From an uncultured Actinobaculum sp. (lineage in GTDB: Bacteria > Actinomycetota > Actinomycetes > Actinomycetales > Actinomycetaceae): a stretch of DNA of 64,000 nucleotides. Position 1 is the stretch's first letter. Each line of letters starts with the position of its first letter. The stretch lies in NCBI GenBank assembly GCA_938020505.1, contig CALIHR010000047.1, positions 1-64,000 of the forward strand, in the 5' to 3' direction. Positions 6,694 to 15,340 of the stretch are shown here, one piece after another. The notes under the pieces are model-generated. The model saw only the letters and a list, made by a program, of their open reading frames with translations. It searched no databases and was not told where the DNA came from. Position numbers and translations under genes: made by a program.

Positions 6694-8807
6694 TTTTTCT
6701 CCTCCGTTTTGAGTGTGGGGCGCCCGTCTTTGAGCGCGGCGCCCTCGCCGCGAACAAGGCCGACGCCGCTTGCAGAGCCGGCGGAGACCGGACCGGCCGC
6801 CGCGATCGCCGCGTACCCTTCGGGATGGTCGGCGTAGAAGTGCCAGCTGCCTTCGACCCGGCGCATGACGGGCCGGACGTCGCTGCCCACGTGGGGGTGG
6901 CTCGAGCGCGGGGCGAAGCGGTCGCCGGAGGGGAAGCCCTTCGGGGACGGAACCGCGCCCGGAACCTGGTGGAGCCGCCCGAAGGCCGCCTCGATCGAGA
7001 GGACCGAGCCGAGAAGCCCGCGGGTGTATTCGTGGCGGGGGTCGGTCATCAGTTCGACGGTCGAGGCCTGCTCGACCACCTGGCCGGCGTACATCACCGT
7101 GATGGAGTGGGCCACCTCGGCCACGAGCGCGAGGTCGTGGGAGACGAACACCATCGCGAAGCCGAGCTCGTCGCGCAGCTTGTTGAGCAGTTCGATGACC
7201 TGCTTTTGCACGGTGACGTCGAGGGCGGTGGTGGGTTCGTCCGCGATGACGAGCTTGGGGTCGCGGGTCAGCGCCATGGCGATGAGGACGCGCTGGCGCT
7301 GGCCTCCCGAGAGCTCGTGCGGATAGGAGTTGAGGGTTCGGTGGGGGTCGAGCCCGACGAGCTCCAGCAGATCCTCCGTCGACCGCGTCCCCCCGCGCTT
7401 GGTCAGCTGTTTCATCTGGGATTTGACGAGCATCGACGGGTTGAGGGAGGACAGCGCATCCTGGTAGACCATGGCGAGCTCGTGCCCGCGCAGCGCGTTG
7501 CGCTCGGAGGGCGAAAGCTCCAGGAGGCTCTTACCGTCGTAGAGGATCTCGCCGGAGACCTCGGCCCGGGGATCGAGCAGGCCCATGATTGCAAGGGATG
7601 TGATGGACTTGCCGCAGCCCGACTCGCCCACGAGGCCCATCGTTTCGCCCGGCCGCACCGAGAAGCTGACGCGGTCCACCACGTTGACGTCGCCGTGGCG
7701 CGGGAACTTGATGCACAGATCCTTGACCTGAAGCAGCGGCGGCTCCTCGGAAACGGGAATGTGGCGGTCTTTCCTCAGGGTCTCCATTTCTTTGAGGGCG
7801 TCGAGCCGGTTGCTCAGCGCCTCGGCTTGGAGCCTGTGCGCGGCCACGGGGTCGACGAGCATCTTGTCGGCTTCGCGTTCGGCGTCGGAGGAGGTCTCCG
7901 GAACGTCGACCGGGCCCTTCGGCGCGGCGACTATGGCGTCGGTCATCCCCTCCGAGAGGACGTTGAGGCACAGGACCGTGAGCATGATGGCCAAGCCCGG
8001 GAAGAGGGCGGCCCACCAGTAGTTGTAGATGACGCCGGCCCGGGCGTTTGCCAAGAGATTGCCCCACGTCGGCGTCGGCTCCTGGATGCCGGCCTGGATG
8101 AAGGAGAGCGAGGCCTCGAAGACGATGGCGTCCGCCACGAGGACGGTTGCGAAGACCATGATCGGGGCGACGCTGTTGCGCGCCACGTGCTTGACGAGGA
8201 TCCAGGGGGCGCGGGCGCCGGAGACGACCACGGCGTTGACGTAGTCCTCGCCGTATTCGGCTATGACGTTCGCGCGGACCACGCGGGTGATCTGCGGGAT
8301 GTAAAGGAATCCGATGGCGAGGATGATGACCGGGAGGGTTGTGCCGAACACGGAGATGAACACGGCGGCGAGCGCGATGCCCGGGAAGGACATGACGATG
8401 TCCATGATCCGCATGATCACTTCGGAGATCCACTTGCGGGAAACGGCCGCCACCGAGCCGATCACGGCGCCGCACAGCAGCGCGAAGGCCGTGGCGGCCA
8501 ATCCGATGACGAGCGAGTACCGGGCGCCGTAGAGCATGCGCGAGAGGATGTCGCGGCCACTTCCGTCCGTTCCGAAGAGGAACGTCAGGCGCTCCTTGGC
8601 CGCGCCGACCCACACCTCGTGCGTGCCGGGCTCGAGGTTCTTGCCGAACGTCGCGTACGGATCGTGCGGAGCCGCGATCGGCGCGAGAACGGCGAGAAGC
8701 GCCATGAATCCGAGGAAGACAAGGGAGATCTTCGCTCCGGCGTTCATCGCCTTCCAGCGGCGGAAGCGAACGCGCCCCTCCATCTTTTCGGTGAGTTTGC
8801 GGCGCAT
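6690..8807 (-). CDS. fused ABC permease and ATP-binding protein, oligopeptide/sialate type
   Basis: The 705-residue protein joins two normally separate subunits. Residues 1 to about 300 are a DppC-like permease with the LFGTDGSGRDILSRMLYGAR start motif and an EAA loop. From about residue 355 it is a DppD-like ATPase with GESGCGKS, MVYQDALSSLNP, LSGGQRQRVLIAMAL and VIADEPTTALDVT. A linker rich in Glu, Asp and Ala joins them. The last 100 residues have the peptide-ATPase tail plus Gly/Ala-rich sequence. The same fused layout is known for SiaG of the corynebacterial sialate transporter. It lies 1 bp from the upstream permease. Confidence 0.88.
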   Translation of the reverse strand: MRRKLTEKMEGRVRFRRWKAMNAGAKISLVFLGFMALLAVLAPIAAPHDPYATFGKNLEPGTHEVWVGAAKERLTFLFGTDGSGRDILSRMLYGARYSLVIGLAATAFALLCGAVIGSVAAVSRKWISEVIMRIMDIVMSFPGIALAAVFISVFGTTLPVIILAIGFLYIPQITRVVRANVIAEYGEDYVNAVVVSGARAPWILVKHVARNSVAPIMVFATVLVADAIVFEASLSFIQAGIQEPTPTWGNLLANARAGVIYNYWWAALFPGLAIMLTVLCLNVLSEGMTDAIVAAPKGPVDVPETSSDAEREADKMLVDPVAAHRLQAEALSNRLDALKEMETLRKDRHIPVSEEPPLLQVKDLCIKFPRHGDVNVVDRVSFSVRPGETMGLVGESGCGKSITSLAIMGLLDPRAEVSGEILYDGKSLLELSPSERNALRGHELAMVYQDALSSLNPSMLVKSQMKQLTKRGGTRSTEDLLELVGLDPHRTLNSYPHELSGGQRQRVLIAMALTRDPKLVIADEPTTALDVTVQKQVIELLNKLRDELGFAMVFVSHDLALVAEVAHSITVMYAGQVVEQASTVELMTDPRHEYTRGLLGSVLSIEAAFGRLHQVPGAVPSPKGFPSGDRFAPRSSHPHVGSDVRPVMRRVEGSWHFYADHPEGYAAIAAAGPVSAGSASGVGLVRGEGAALKDGRPTLKTEEKK

Positions 8808-8808
8808 C

Positions 8809-9768
8809 TCAGACCTCCCTGATTCGCGGGTTGACGAGGACGTAAAGCATGTCGACCACGATGTTGATGACGATGAACGACAGGGCCACGATGAGGGTCA
8901 CTCCCTGCACGAGGGCCGGGTAGTTCTCTTTGACGCCCTCGAGGATCGCGCGTCCCATGCCGTTGAGATTGAAGATGATCTCGATGATGACCGCGCCTCC
9001 CATGAGGTATCCGATGCGCAGGCCCAGGACCGTGATCGGCGTGATGAGGGCGTTGCGCAGCACGTTGCGCGAGACGACGACGCGTTTGGGGATTCCCGCG
9101 CCGATGGCCGTGCGCACGTAGTCTTTGTCGAGCTCTTCGACGACGGCGGTGCGGATCACCCGGGTGAGCGAACCGGCCACGGGCACGCCCAAGGCGAACG
9201 CCGGCAGAAGCATTCGGTTGAGCCACGCGCCGGGATCCTCGCTGAAGGGGACGAGCTCGCCCGAAACGTCGAAGACCGGGGTGTTGATGGCGAAGGCCAG
9301 AATGAGGAGGACGCCCAGCCAGAACGACGGCGTCGCGATGGCCGCGACGGAGAAGACGCGAATGGCCTTGTCCGGCCACCGGTCGCGGTAGAGGGCGGCG
9401 ACGACGCCGAAGAACACCGAAATGACGACGGCGATCAGCAGGCCGAGGAAGGTGAGCTGAAGCGTCACCGGAAAGGCTTTTGCGACTCTGTCGCTCACGG
9501 AGGCGCGATTCGCGCCGTAGCTGCCGAGGTCGCCCTTGGTGAAGAAGTTCCAGAGAAAGGAACCGTAGCGAACGAAGAACGGGTCGTTGAGGCCGTGGCT
9601 TTCGCGGTATTCCTCCAGCGCCTTCTGGGACGCTCCTTCGCCGAGGGCCGTGTAAGCCTCATCGATCTTCGAGAAGGACATGAGGAAGAACACGAGGAAC
9701 GTCACGCCGAGAACCATGATCGGCAGCGCGACGAGGCGCCGTCCGATGAGTCTCACGAGATTGTTCAC
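8809..9768 (-). CDS. ABC permease, DppB-like, sialate type
   Basis: I start this 319-residue protein at the GTG at 9768, preceded by AGGAG; this puts the N terminus at the conserved RLIGRRLVALPIMVLGVTFLVF helix of DppB-type permeases. The EAA loop region reads DYVRTAIGAGIPKRVVVSRNVLRNALITP, and the protein ends with the usual VNPRIREV. It pairs with the fused downstream permease-ATPase to form the membrane channel. A hairpin lies between it and the binding-protein gene. Confidence 0.88.
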   Translation of the reverse strand: MNNLVRLIGRRLVALPIMVLGVTFLVFFLMSFSKIDEAYTALGEGASQKALEEYRESHGLNDPFFVRYGSFLWNFFTKGDLGSYGANRASVSDRVAKAFPVTLQLTFLGLLIAVVISVFFGVVAALYRDRWPDKAIRVFSVAAIATPSFWLGVLLILAFAINTPVFDVSGELVPFSEDPGAWLNRMLLPAFALGVPVAGSLTRVIRTAVVEELDKDYVRTAIGAGIPKRVVVSRNVLRNALITPITVLGLRIGYLMGGAVIIEIIFNLNGMGRAILEGVKENYPALVQGVTLIVALSFIVINIVVDMLYVLVNPRIREV

Positions 9769-9892
9769 GAGGATCTCCTGGTGGTGCGCACCGGCCGGCA
9801 GAGCCCGCCTGACGCATGGTTGTTGCGAGCGTCCGGCTGTTGCGGGCCGCACGCGTCATGACGATGCGAGGGTTGGTCTGGGGAAGCGAAAG

Positions 9893-9925
9893 ACAGGGGC
9901 GGCGAGGGCCGCCCGCCGCCCCTGT
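9893..9925 (-). promoter_or_regulatory. strong intercistronic hairpin after the binding-protein gene
   Basis: ACAGGGGCGGCG at 9893-9904 pairs perfectly with CGCCGCCCCTGT at 9914-9925 across a 9-nt loop. It begins 3 nt past the binding-protein stop and has no T tract. In ABC operons such hairpins commonly stabilise the binding-protein message or attenuate transcription so that binding protein outnumbers the membrane subunits; that role is inferred here. Confidence 0.8.
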
Positions 9926-9928
9926 GGG

Positions 9929-11539
9929 TCACTTGGCTCCGCTTTCGCCGCCGGCTCCGGCGCCGACGAAGTCGAGGCCGGTGGTGCTGATCGGCGCGTA
10001 TGCCGAGACCTTCTTCGGGTAGTAGGCGGTCACGACCTTGCGGTGGAACAGCGGGTAGAGGGGCGCCTCCTTGGCCACGATGTCGTAGGCCTCGTTCCAC
10101 GCCTTCTGCTGCTCGTCGCCCGTCGCGCGGACGGCCTTGTCAAGCGCCGCGTGAAGCTTCTTGTATCCCTCGGAGCCCTTCCACTGGGTGCGCTTTTGGG
10201 TCCAGCTGTTGTCGCCGTACCACCAGTTCATGAGAAGGTCGGGGTCGTTGCCGAAGACCGACGGGTCGCCGGGGGCCAGAACCATGTCGAAATTCGGATT
10301 GTCGACGTCGGTGTGGTCCTTGTACAGGGAGCTGGAGGCGAGCGCCTTCAGCTCGACCGTCACGCCCACCGCCTTGAGGTCTTCGACGATCTGCGGCGAA
10401 AGCTTGGTGATCCACGTGTGGTCGGTGGTCAGGAGCGTCAAGTGCAGGTTCTTGACTCCGGCCTCCTTGAGGAGCTTCTTGGCCTTCTCCGGGTCGTACT
10501 TGTAGACGGTCGAAGCCTTGTGGTAGTTCGGGTGGGTTTCGGGGAGGAAGGACGACGCCGCCGTCGCCGTCCCCGACGTGCCGAGGTCGATGAGCTTTTC
10601 GGTGTTGACGGCGTAGAAGAGGGCCTGCCGGACCTTCGGGTTGTCGAAGGGCGCCTTCTTCGTGTTGAACATGAGGAAGGGCAGGTTGAAGCCCTGGACC
10701 TCGGTGATCTGGGCCCCGGCGGACTTCAGGAGGTCGGCGGACTCGGCGGGCACCGACTCCATGGCGGAGACGGTCTTCTGCTGCATCGCGGTCACCCGGG
10801 CGGTGTCGTCCTTGAGGATCTTCCACTCCATGTGCTTGGCCTTGGCGGGCTTGGAGCCGTTGTAATTCGGGTTGGGGGCGAAGGCGATGCGCGTTGAGTC
10901 GATCGCCTCGTACGCCCACGGGCCCGTGCCGATCGGCTTGGAGGTCAGGGCCTCGTCGGAGGCCGCGGCCGGAACGATTTTGACGAGCGAAAGGCGGGCC
11001 TTGACCAGCGAGAAGGGGTAGTTGAGGTTGATTGAGACGGTCGTGTCGTCCTTCTTCTGCACATTCTTGATGAAGGAGAGCATCGGCAGATAGATGTTGC
11101 CTTCCTTCATCGTGCGCTGGAAGGAGGCCACGACGTCGTCGGCCGTGACGGGCTTTCCGTCGGAGAACTTCGCTCCGTCGCGAAGCTTGACCTCGTACCG
11201 GGTGTCGCTGACCTTGACCGGGTCGTCCGTGGCGGCAAGGGCCTTGTACGGCTTGTACGTGTGCATGTCGAGTTCGTAGAGGCCCTCGACGACGTGCCAG
11301 TTCGCCCCCTGCGCCAGCGCGGAGGACGTCGACGACGGATGGTAGTTATTCGTCTCGTAGGCGACCGCGGCCTTGATGTCGCCGCCTGTCAAGAGCTTGT
11401 CGGTGGGCGAGGGCGCGGCCGTCGGAGCCGGAGACTTCGACGTCGAGGAGGCGCCTCCACTGCCTCCACAGGCGCTCAGCGCGAGCGTGCACGCGGCCGC
11501 CACGGCCAGTGCCCTCGCGCCAAACCTCTTGCGATTCAT
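9929..11539 (-). CDS. extracellular solute-binding lipoprotein, peptide/sialate ABC type
   Basis: The protein of about 536 residues begins at the ATG at 11539 with GGAGAGG upstream. A signal peptide ends in LALSACGG, a lipobox, so it is anchored to the membrane and captures ligand outside. It belongs to the SBP_bac_5 family: VEGLYELDMHTYKPYKALAA, YEVKLRDGAKFSDGKPVTADDVVASFQR and YPLFHRKVV are typical. This family binds peptides, nickel, opines and in some bacteria sialic acid; the downstream nanA-nanK-nanE genes support sialate. It is the first gene of the operon and is divergent from a GntR regulator. Confidence 0.88.
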   Translation of the reverse strand: MNRKRFGARALAVAAACTLALSACGGSGGASSTSKSPAPTAAPSPTDKLLTGGDIKAAVAYETNNYHPSSTSSALAQGANWHVVEGLYELDMHTYKPYKALAATDDPVKVSDTRYEVKLRDGAKFSDGKPVTADDVVASFQRTMKEGNIYLPMLSFIKNVQKKDDTTVSINLNYPFSLVKARLSLVKIVPAAASDEALTSKPIGTGPWAYEAIDSTRIAFAPNPNYNGSKPAKAKHMEWKILKDDTARVTAMQQKTVSAMESVPAESADLLKSAGAQITEVQGFNLPFLMFNTKKAPFDNPKVRQALFYAVNTEKLIDLGTSGTATAASSFLPETHPNYHKASTVYKYDPEKAKKLLKEAGVKNLHLTLLTTDHTWITKLSPQIVEDLKAVGVTVELKALASSSLYKDHTDVDNPNFDMVLAPGDPSVFGNDPDLLMNWWYGDNSWTQKRTQWKGSEGYKKLHAALDKAVRATGDEQQKAWNEAYDIVAKEAPLYPLFHRKVVTAYYPKKVSAYAPISTTGLDFVGAGAGGESGAK

Positions 11540-11605
11540 GGGTATTCCTCTCCATTGAGTGTAGTGAGCGGTGCGCCCCCTAGGGGTATCGCGTATACTC
11601 AGCAT
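11540..11605. promoter_or_regulatory. divergent promoter and operator region, sialate operon and GntR gene
   Basis: The 66 bp between the two start codons contain a perfect palindrome CCCCTAGGGG (11577-11586) followed at once by GTAT-N5-ATAC (11586-11598). TATACT at 11594-11599 fits a -10 box for the regulator and overlaps that inverted repeat. On the opposite strand TACACT near 11555-11560 could serve the operon. The overlap of a palindrome with the -10 box suggests autoregulation; the regulator as binder is an inference. Confidence 0.55.
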
Positions 11606-12445
11606 ATGATGTCTGACAAATTCTTGCAACAGATCATCGCCGAGTCGTCTGACATACTCCAAGATCCGCGGGGAGAATCCGCCGCGGCGACGCCCTTCGT
11701 CAACCGCTCCACTGCAACGATGCAGGCGGTGCGCGCCTACATCCTCTCCCACGACCTCCAGCCCGGCTCCCCGCTGCCCACCGAGGCGGTTCTCTGCGCC
11801 GAGCTCGGAGTCTCACGCTCGTCCGTGAGAGAGGCCCTGCGAAAGCTGGAAGCCCTCGACATCGTCCGCGTCCATCAGGGGCGCGGCACGTTCGTCGGCG
11901 ACATGTCCCTGCGCCCCCTCGTCGACACGCTCATTCTCCGCGCCTCGCTCACATCGGGCTCCGGGGCGGATTCCCTGGCCGACGTCGTCGCCCTGCGGAA
12001 GTACCTCGACCTGGGGATCTCGGCCGACGTCGTCGCGGCGCTCAAGGGAACGGAGAACCCCGTCCTCCACGCGGCCGTGGCCGCCATGGATGCGAAGGCC
12101 GCCGCCGGCGAACGGTGTCTCGAAGAGGACGCAACCTTCCATTCCGGGATCCTGGACGCCACAGGGAACTCCATCGCCAAGCAGATGGTCTCGGCGCTGT
12201 GGCTCGTGCACATGGCGGTGATCCCCGACCTCGCCGAGCACATCGAGGCCGGGCTGAAAGACACCGCCCGGGCGCACCGCGCGATCCTCGACGCGGCCGA
12301 GGCGGGCGACCTCAAGGGGTACAGAAAGGCCGTCCGCGCCCATTACCTGCCCCTCGAGCGGATCCTCGCCGAGCGGCGCACAGCCGAGTCGCCGTCCAGG
12401 CAAGGCTCAGGCCAAGCGGCGCAACCCGGGCAAGGCTCGGCCTAG
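11606..12445 (+). CDS. FadR-subfamily GntR regulator, probable sialate operon regulator
   Basis: The 279-residue protein has an N-terminal winged helix-turn-helix (SPLPTEAVLCAELGVSRSSVREALRKLEALDIVRVHQGRGTF shortened here to its key residues SRSSVREALRKLE) and an all-helical FCD ligand domain with the metal-binding pattern D..FH...... and H....H. GntR regulators of this type (NanR) control sialic-acid genes, and this gene is divergent from them. Two adjacent ATG codons open the gene, TATACT ends only 6 bp before them and no Shine-Dalgarno is visible, so a leaderless message is likely. The tail after residue 255 is low-complexity and lies in a duplicated DNA segment. Confidence 0.85.
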   Translation: MMSDKFLQQIIAESSDILQDPRGESAAATPFVNRSTATMQAVRAYILSHDLQPGSPLPTEAVLCAELGVSRSSVREALRKLEALDIVRVHQGRGTFVGDMSLRPLVDTLILRASLTSGSGADSLADVVALRKYLDLGISADVVAALKGTENPVLHAAVAAMDAKAAAGERCLEEDATFHSGILDATGNSIAKQMVSALWLVHMAVIPDLAEHIEAGLKDTARAHRAILDAAEAGDLKGYRKAVRAHYLPLERILAERRTAESPSRQGSGQAAQPGQGSA

Positions 12446-12482
12446 GCGGCGCACAGCCGAGTCGCCGTCCGGGCAAGGCTCA
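12373..12482. repeat. 37-bp direct repeat across the GntR gene end
   Basis: The segment 12373-12409 recurs at 12446-12482 with one difference (36 of 37). A shorter related segment lies between them (gcaagggctcgg-type sequence near 12423-12440). The first copy codes the C-terminal tail of the regulator; the second lies just past its stop codon. Confidence 0.85.
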
Positions 12483-12558
12483 ATCCAGGCGGCGTCGCGC
12501 GAAACCGAGAGGCGGGCAGGGCATAGACTGGAGCCACACCCTTCGATCGAGGAGCCGC

Positions 12559-13236
12559 ATGTCTGCACAACACCCCGTCCGGGACGTCCTGAATTCCGCC
12601 GTCGTTCCCGCTAACCGTCCCATCGACAATCTGCGGCGCGCCGGAACCGGCCTGTTCGCCGGCAACTGCATCGGAACGGCTGTGGCCGTCCTCGCCTACG
12701 GCGACCGCCTGACGAGCGGGAACATCCTGTACGTGGGCCTTCTCCTGTTCGGGCTTTCCTTCCTTTTCCTCGCCCCTTGGATCGTGCGGCCGAAAGACGG
12801 CCTGGGATCCCCCGTCGTCGCGCGGACCCTCGCCACCTCCGAGTCCGTCGAGTCCAGGCTCACCAGGCGCGGCCTGAGGGTTCCCGTCGTCGTCCAGCCG
12901 GTCGACGGCGCAAAGCCTTTTCGATCGATCGTCACCCTCGGCGGGATGCGCAAGAAGCACGCCAAGGACCCCGAGGCCGGAACCCTTTTGGCGCTCCAGC
13001 AGGTCGAGCCCGGCAAGGGCGAGCTCGCCGCCGTCGACGAGCCTTCCGCGCGCCAAAAAGAGCTCATGGCCAAGCTCAAGAAACAGCCGCGCAAGCTCAA
13101 ATCGGACGCGCCCATCCTGCCCATGCGCCGCAGCCCGCTTTCGCCGAAGCCGGGGTGGGCCGGGGGAATGCTCGCTTCGACGTGCATGCTCGGCGTGACA
13201 GTCGCATTGGGAACGATCTTCGCGGTGACCTCTTAA
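12559..13236 (+). CDS. small membrane protein of unknown function
   Basis: The 225-residue protein starts at the ATG at 12559 after GGAG. Two hydrophobic segments lie near residues 30-50 and 54-75 (GTGLFAGNCIGTAVAVLAYG, then ILYVGLLLFGLSFLFLAPWIV), followed by a soluble basic stretch of about 110 residues with many Lys, and a final helix (GGMLASTCMLGVTVALGTIFA). I do not recognise the family. It ends 20 bp before the sugar permease gene and could be co-transcribed with it. Confidence 0.65.
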   Translation: MSAQHPVRDVLNSAVVPANRPIDNLRRAGTGLFAGNCIGTAVAVLAYGDRLTSGNILYVGLLLFGLSFLFLAPWIVRPKDGLGSPVVARTLATSESVESRLTRRGLRVPVVVQPVDGAKPFRSIVTLGGMRKKHAKDPEAGTLLALQQVEPGKGELAAVDEPSARQKELMAKLKKQPRKLKSDAPILPMRRSPLSPKPGWAGGMLASTCMLGVTVALGTIFAVTS

Positions 13237-13256
13237 CGGCCCGGGACGACCTCTCA

Positions 13257-14138
13257 GTGGCCCGGGCCCGCAGCGAGAGGCTGACCGCCTTCGCCATGCT
13301 CTCCCCCTCCCTCGTGGGTGTGGGGCTCTTCCTCGTTGCGCCGATTTTCTTCATCCTCCTTGCCTCGCTGACGGACTGGAACCTCATATCGCCGCCGCGC
13401 TTCGTGGGCCTGGACAACTACGCGCACATCCTCGGCGACTCCGGATTCCGGCGCTCGATCCTCGTCACCGCGGCCTTCTCCCTCATGGCGATCCCGACGG
13501 CGGTCGCGGCCGGCCTCCTCATCGCCGTCGCCCTCAACCGCAGGCTTCCCGGATCCGGCGTTTTCCAGCTGCTCTACGTCCTGCCGTGGGTCTGCGCGCC
13601 CCTCACGCTGGGAATCGTGTGGAAATGGCTTCTCGACCCCTCGAACGGACTCGTCGACGCGCTTTTCGGCAACCGAGTCGAGTGGATGAGCGACGCCTCC
13701 CTCGCCCTGCCGACAGTCGCCTTCGTCTACGTGTGGCAAAACGTCGGCTACATCTCGCTGTTCTTCCTCGCCGGCCTGCAGGCGATCCCCCAGTCCGTCG
13801 TCGAGGCGGCGAAGCTCGACGGCGCCGGGCCGGTCAGGCTCCTCATGCGCATCTGTCTGCCGATGCTGCGCCCCACCACGTTCTTCGTGCTCGTCACGTC
13901 TTTCATCTCCTCCTTTCAAGCCTTTGACCTCGTCTACGGGCTGACCGGCGGCAACCCGGGCTATCCGGGCGGGACCACGGACGTCGTCGCCGCGCAGATC
14001 TATCGGACCGCCTTCGGCGCCCCCAACCGGATCGGGCGCGCGAGCGCCATGGCCGTGGTCCTCCTCGTCTTCGTCGTGGCGGTCACCTTCCTTCAGCAGC
14101 GCCATTTCTCGAAACGGACGGTGTACGAACGTGAATGA
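13257..14138 (+). CDS. ABC sugar permease, MalF-like
   Basis: I start this 293-residue protein at the GTG at 13257, the first plausible start after the preceding stop; the ribosome site is poor, and an ATG 13 codons later is possible. The sequence carries LSPSLVGVGLFLVAPIFFILLAS, LDNYAHILGD, LLYVLPWVCAPLTLGIVWKW and the EAA loop EAAKLDGAGPVRLLMRICLPMLRP, all typical of carbohydrate ABC permeases. The next gene overlaps it by 8 bp. The sugar cannot be told from sequence. Confidence 0.88.
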   Translation: MARARSERLTAFAMLSPSLVGVGLFLVAPIFFILLASLTDWNLISPPRFVGLDNYAHILGDSGFRRSILVTAAFSLMAIPTAVAAGLLIAVALNRRLPGSGVFQLLYVLPWVCAPLTLGIVWKWLLDPSNGLVDALFGNRVEWMSDASLALPTVAFVYVWQNVGYISLFFLAGLQAIPQSVVEAAKLDGAGPVRLLMRICLPMLRPTTFFVLVTSFISSFQAFDLVYGLTGGNPGYPGGTTDVVAAQIYRTAFGAPNRIGRASAMAVVLLVFVVAVTFLQQRHFSKRTVYERE

Positions 14139-15048
14139 GGACACGCGGGGCGCCGCCGGGCGCGCACGCGGCGCGCATATCTCCGCCAAAAGGAAACCGC
14201 CGGCCGGGCGGACGCGCAAACCGGCGAGCTGGTGGGCGGCGACGCTGGCGACCTACGCGTTTCTCGCCGCCGGGGCGGCCCTGACGGTCGCGCCCTTCGT
14301 CTTCTCCGTCTTCACCAGCCTGAAAAGCCCGGAGGAGTTCGCCGGCGGCGACCCGCTTTCACCGCCGTCCTCCCCGACCGTCGAGAACTACACGTCGCTG
14401 TTCGGGGACCGCGCGAACTTCGTGGTTCCGCTGGCGGTGACGGTGCAGGCGGTCGCGGTCTTGGCCGTCGGCCAAATGGTCTGCTCCGTGCTAGCCGCCT
14501 ACGCTTTCGCGCGCCTGAGCTTTCCCGGCAGGGAGTTCATCTTCTGGACCTACGTCGCAACCCTCATGGTTCCGGCGGTGGTCACGATGATCCCGCTGTT
14601 CGCCGCGCTCACCCAGGCGGGGATGAAAAACACTTTCGCGGGACTCGTCGTCCCCTTCCTTCTGGGCTCCCCCTACGCGATTTTCCTCCTTCGGCAGAGC
14701 TTTCAGGGGGTTCCGAGCGACGTGCTCGACGCCGCCAGGCTCGACGGCGCAGGCCACTGGCGCACGCTCTGGTCGATCATGCTTCCCATGAACCGCCCGA
14801 TTCTAGCCACGCTACTGCTCATCACCGTCGTCTCGCAGTGGAACTCCTTCATGTGGCCGTCGATCATCGCCCCGGAACCGACGTGGCACGTGTTCACGGT
14901 GGCCACGCAGGCGCTGCAGCAAGAGCATTCCGACGAGTGGACGCTTGTCATGGCCGCGACCGTCCTGGCGCTTGCGCCCCTCATCGTCCTTTACGTCGTC
15001 TTCCATCGCCAGATTGTCAGGTCCCTGGGGATCTCGGGGCTTCGCTAG
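14131..15048 (+). CDS. ABC sugar permease, MalG-like
   Basis: The 305-residue protein has a basic N-terminal tail of about 35 residues, then the six-helix core of the second carbohydrate permease. The EAA loop reads LDAARLDGAGHWRTLWSIMLPMNRP and the Pro-rich periplasmic start FTSLKSPEEF...NYTSLF is conserved. It works as a heterodimer with the preceding permease. No ATPase gene follows; actinobacteria often share one MsiK-type ATPase among several sugar transporters, which is inferred here. Confidence 0.88.
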   Translation: MNEDTRGAAGRARGAHISAKRKPPAGRTRKPASWWAATLATYAFLAAGAALTVAPFVFSVFTSLKSPEEFAGGDPLSPPSSPTVENYTSLFGDRANFVVPLAVTVQAVAVLAVGQMVCSVLAAYAFARLSFPGREFIFWTYVATLMVPAVVTMIPLFAALTQAGMKNTFAGLVVPFLLGSPYAIFLLRQSFQGVPSDVLDAARLDGAGHWRTLWSIMLPMNRPILATLLLITVVSQWNSFMWPSIIAPEPTWHVFTVATQALQQEHSDEWTLVMAATVLALAPLIVLYVVFHRQIVRSLGISGLR

Positions 15049-15340
15049 ACCGCCGGGCGCCGCGCCAGGCCGACGGCGGCGGGCCAGAACAGCCCAACGG
15101 CTCACGGAGCCAAGCGATTCGCGCAGAGACCGGATGCGATCCGCAATGCGAGCCGGGCATGCAATGAACACACGGGCCACCGAACGGAAACAAACATCGC
15201 ATACTCATCCGTAATTACTGCGGCGCGCTGGATGGAATACAACAACTGCCCAATGTGTTCTATAGGATAAAAGACATAAGATCACCGCATTCAACCTCCT
15301 CGAACGCCACATTTTCGAGCGAGTCACGAAAAGGACACCC
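15049..15340. promoter_or_regulatory. spacer before the sugar-binding protein gene, probable separate promoter
   Basis: The 292-bp gap is long for an operon. Its last 110 bp become AT-richer and contain TTCTATAGGATAAAAGACATAAGATC near 15259-15284 (listed here by position; TATAGG is the best -10-like hexamer). A ribosome site AAAAGGA precedes the ATG. I see no clear operator or coding sequence. Confidence 0.35.
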
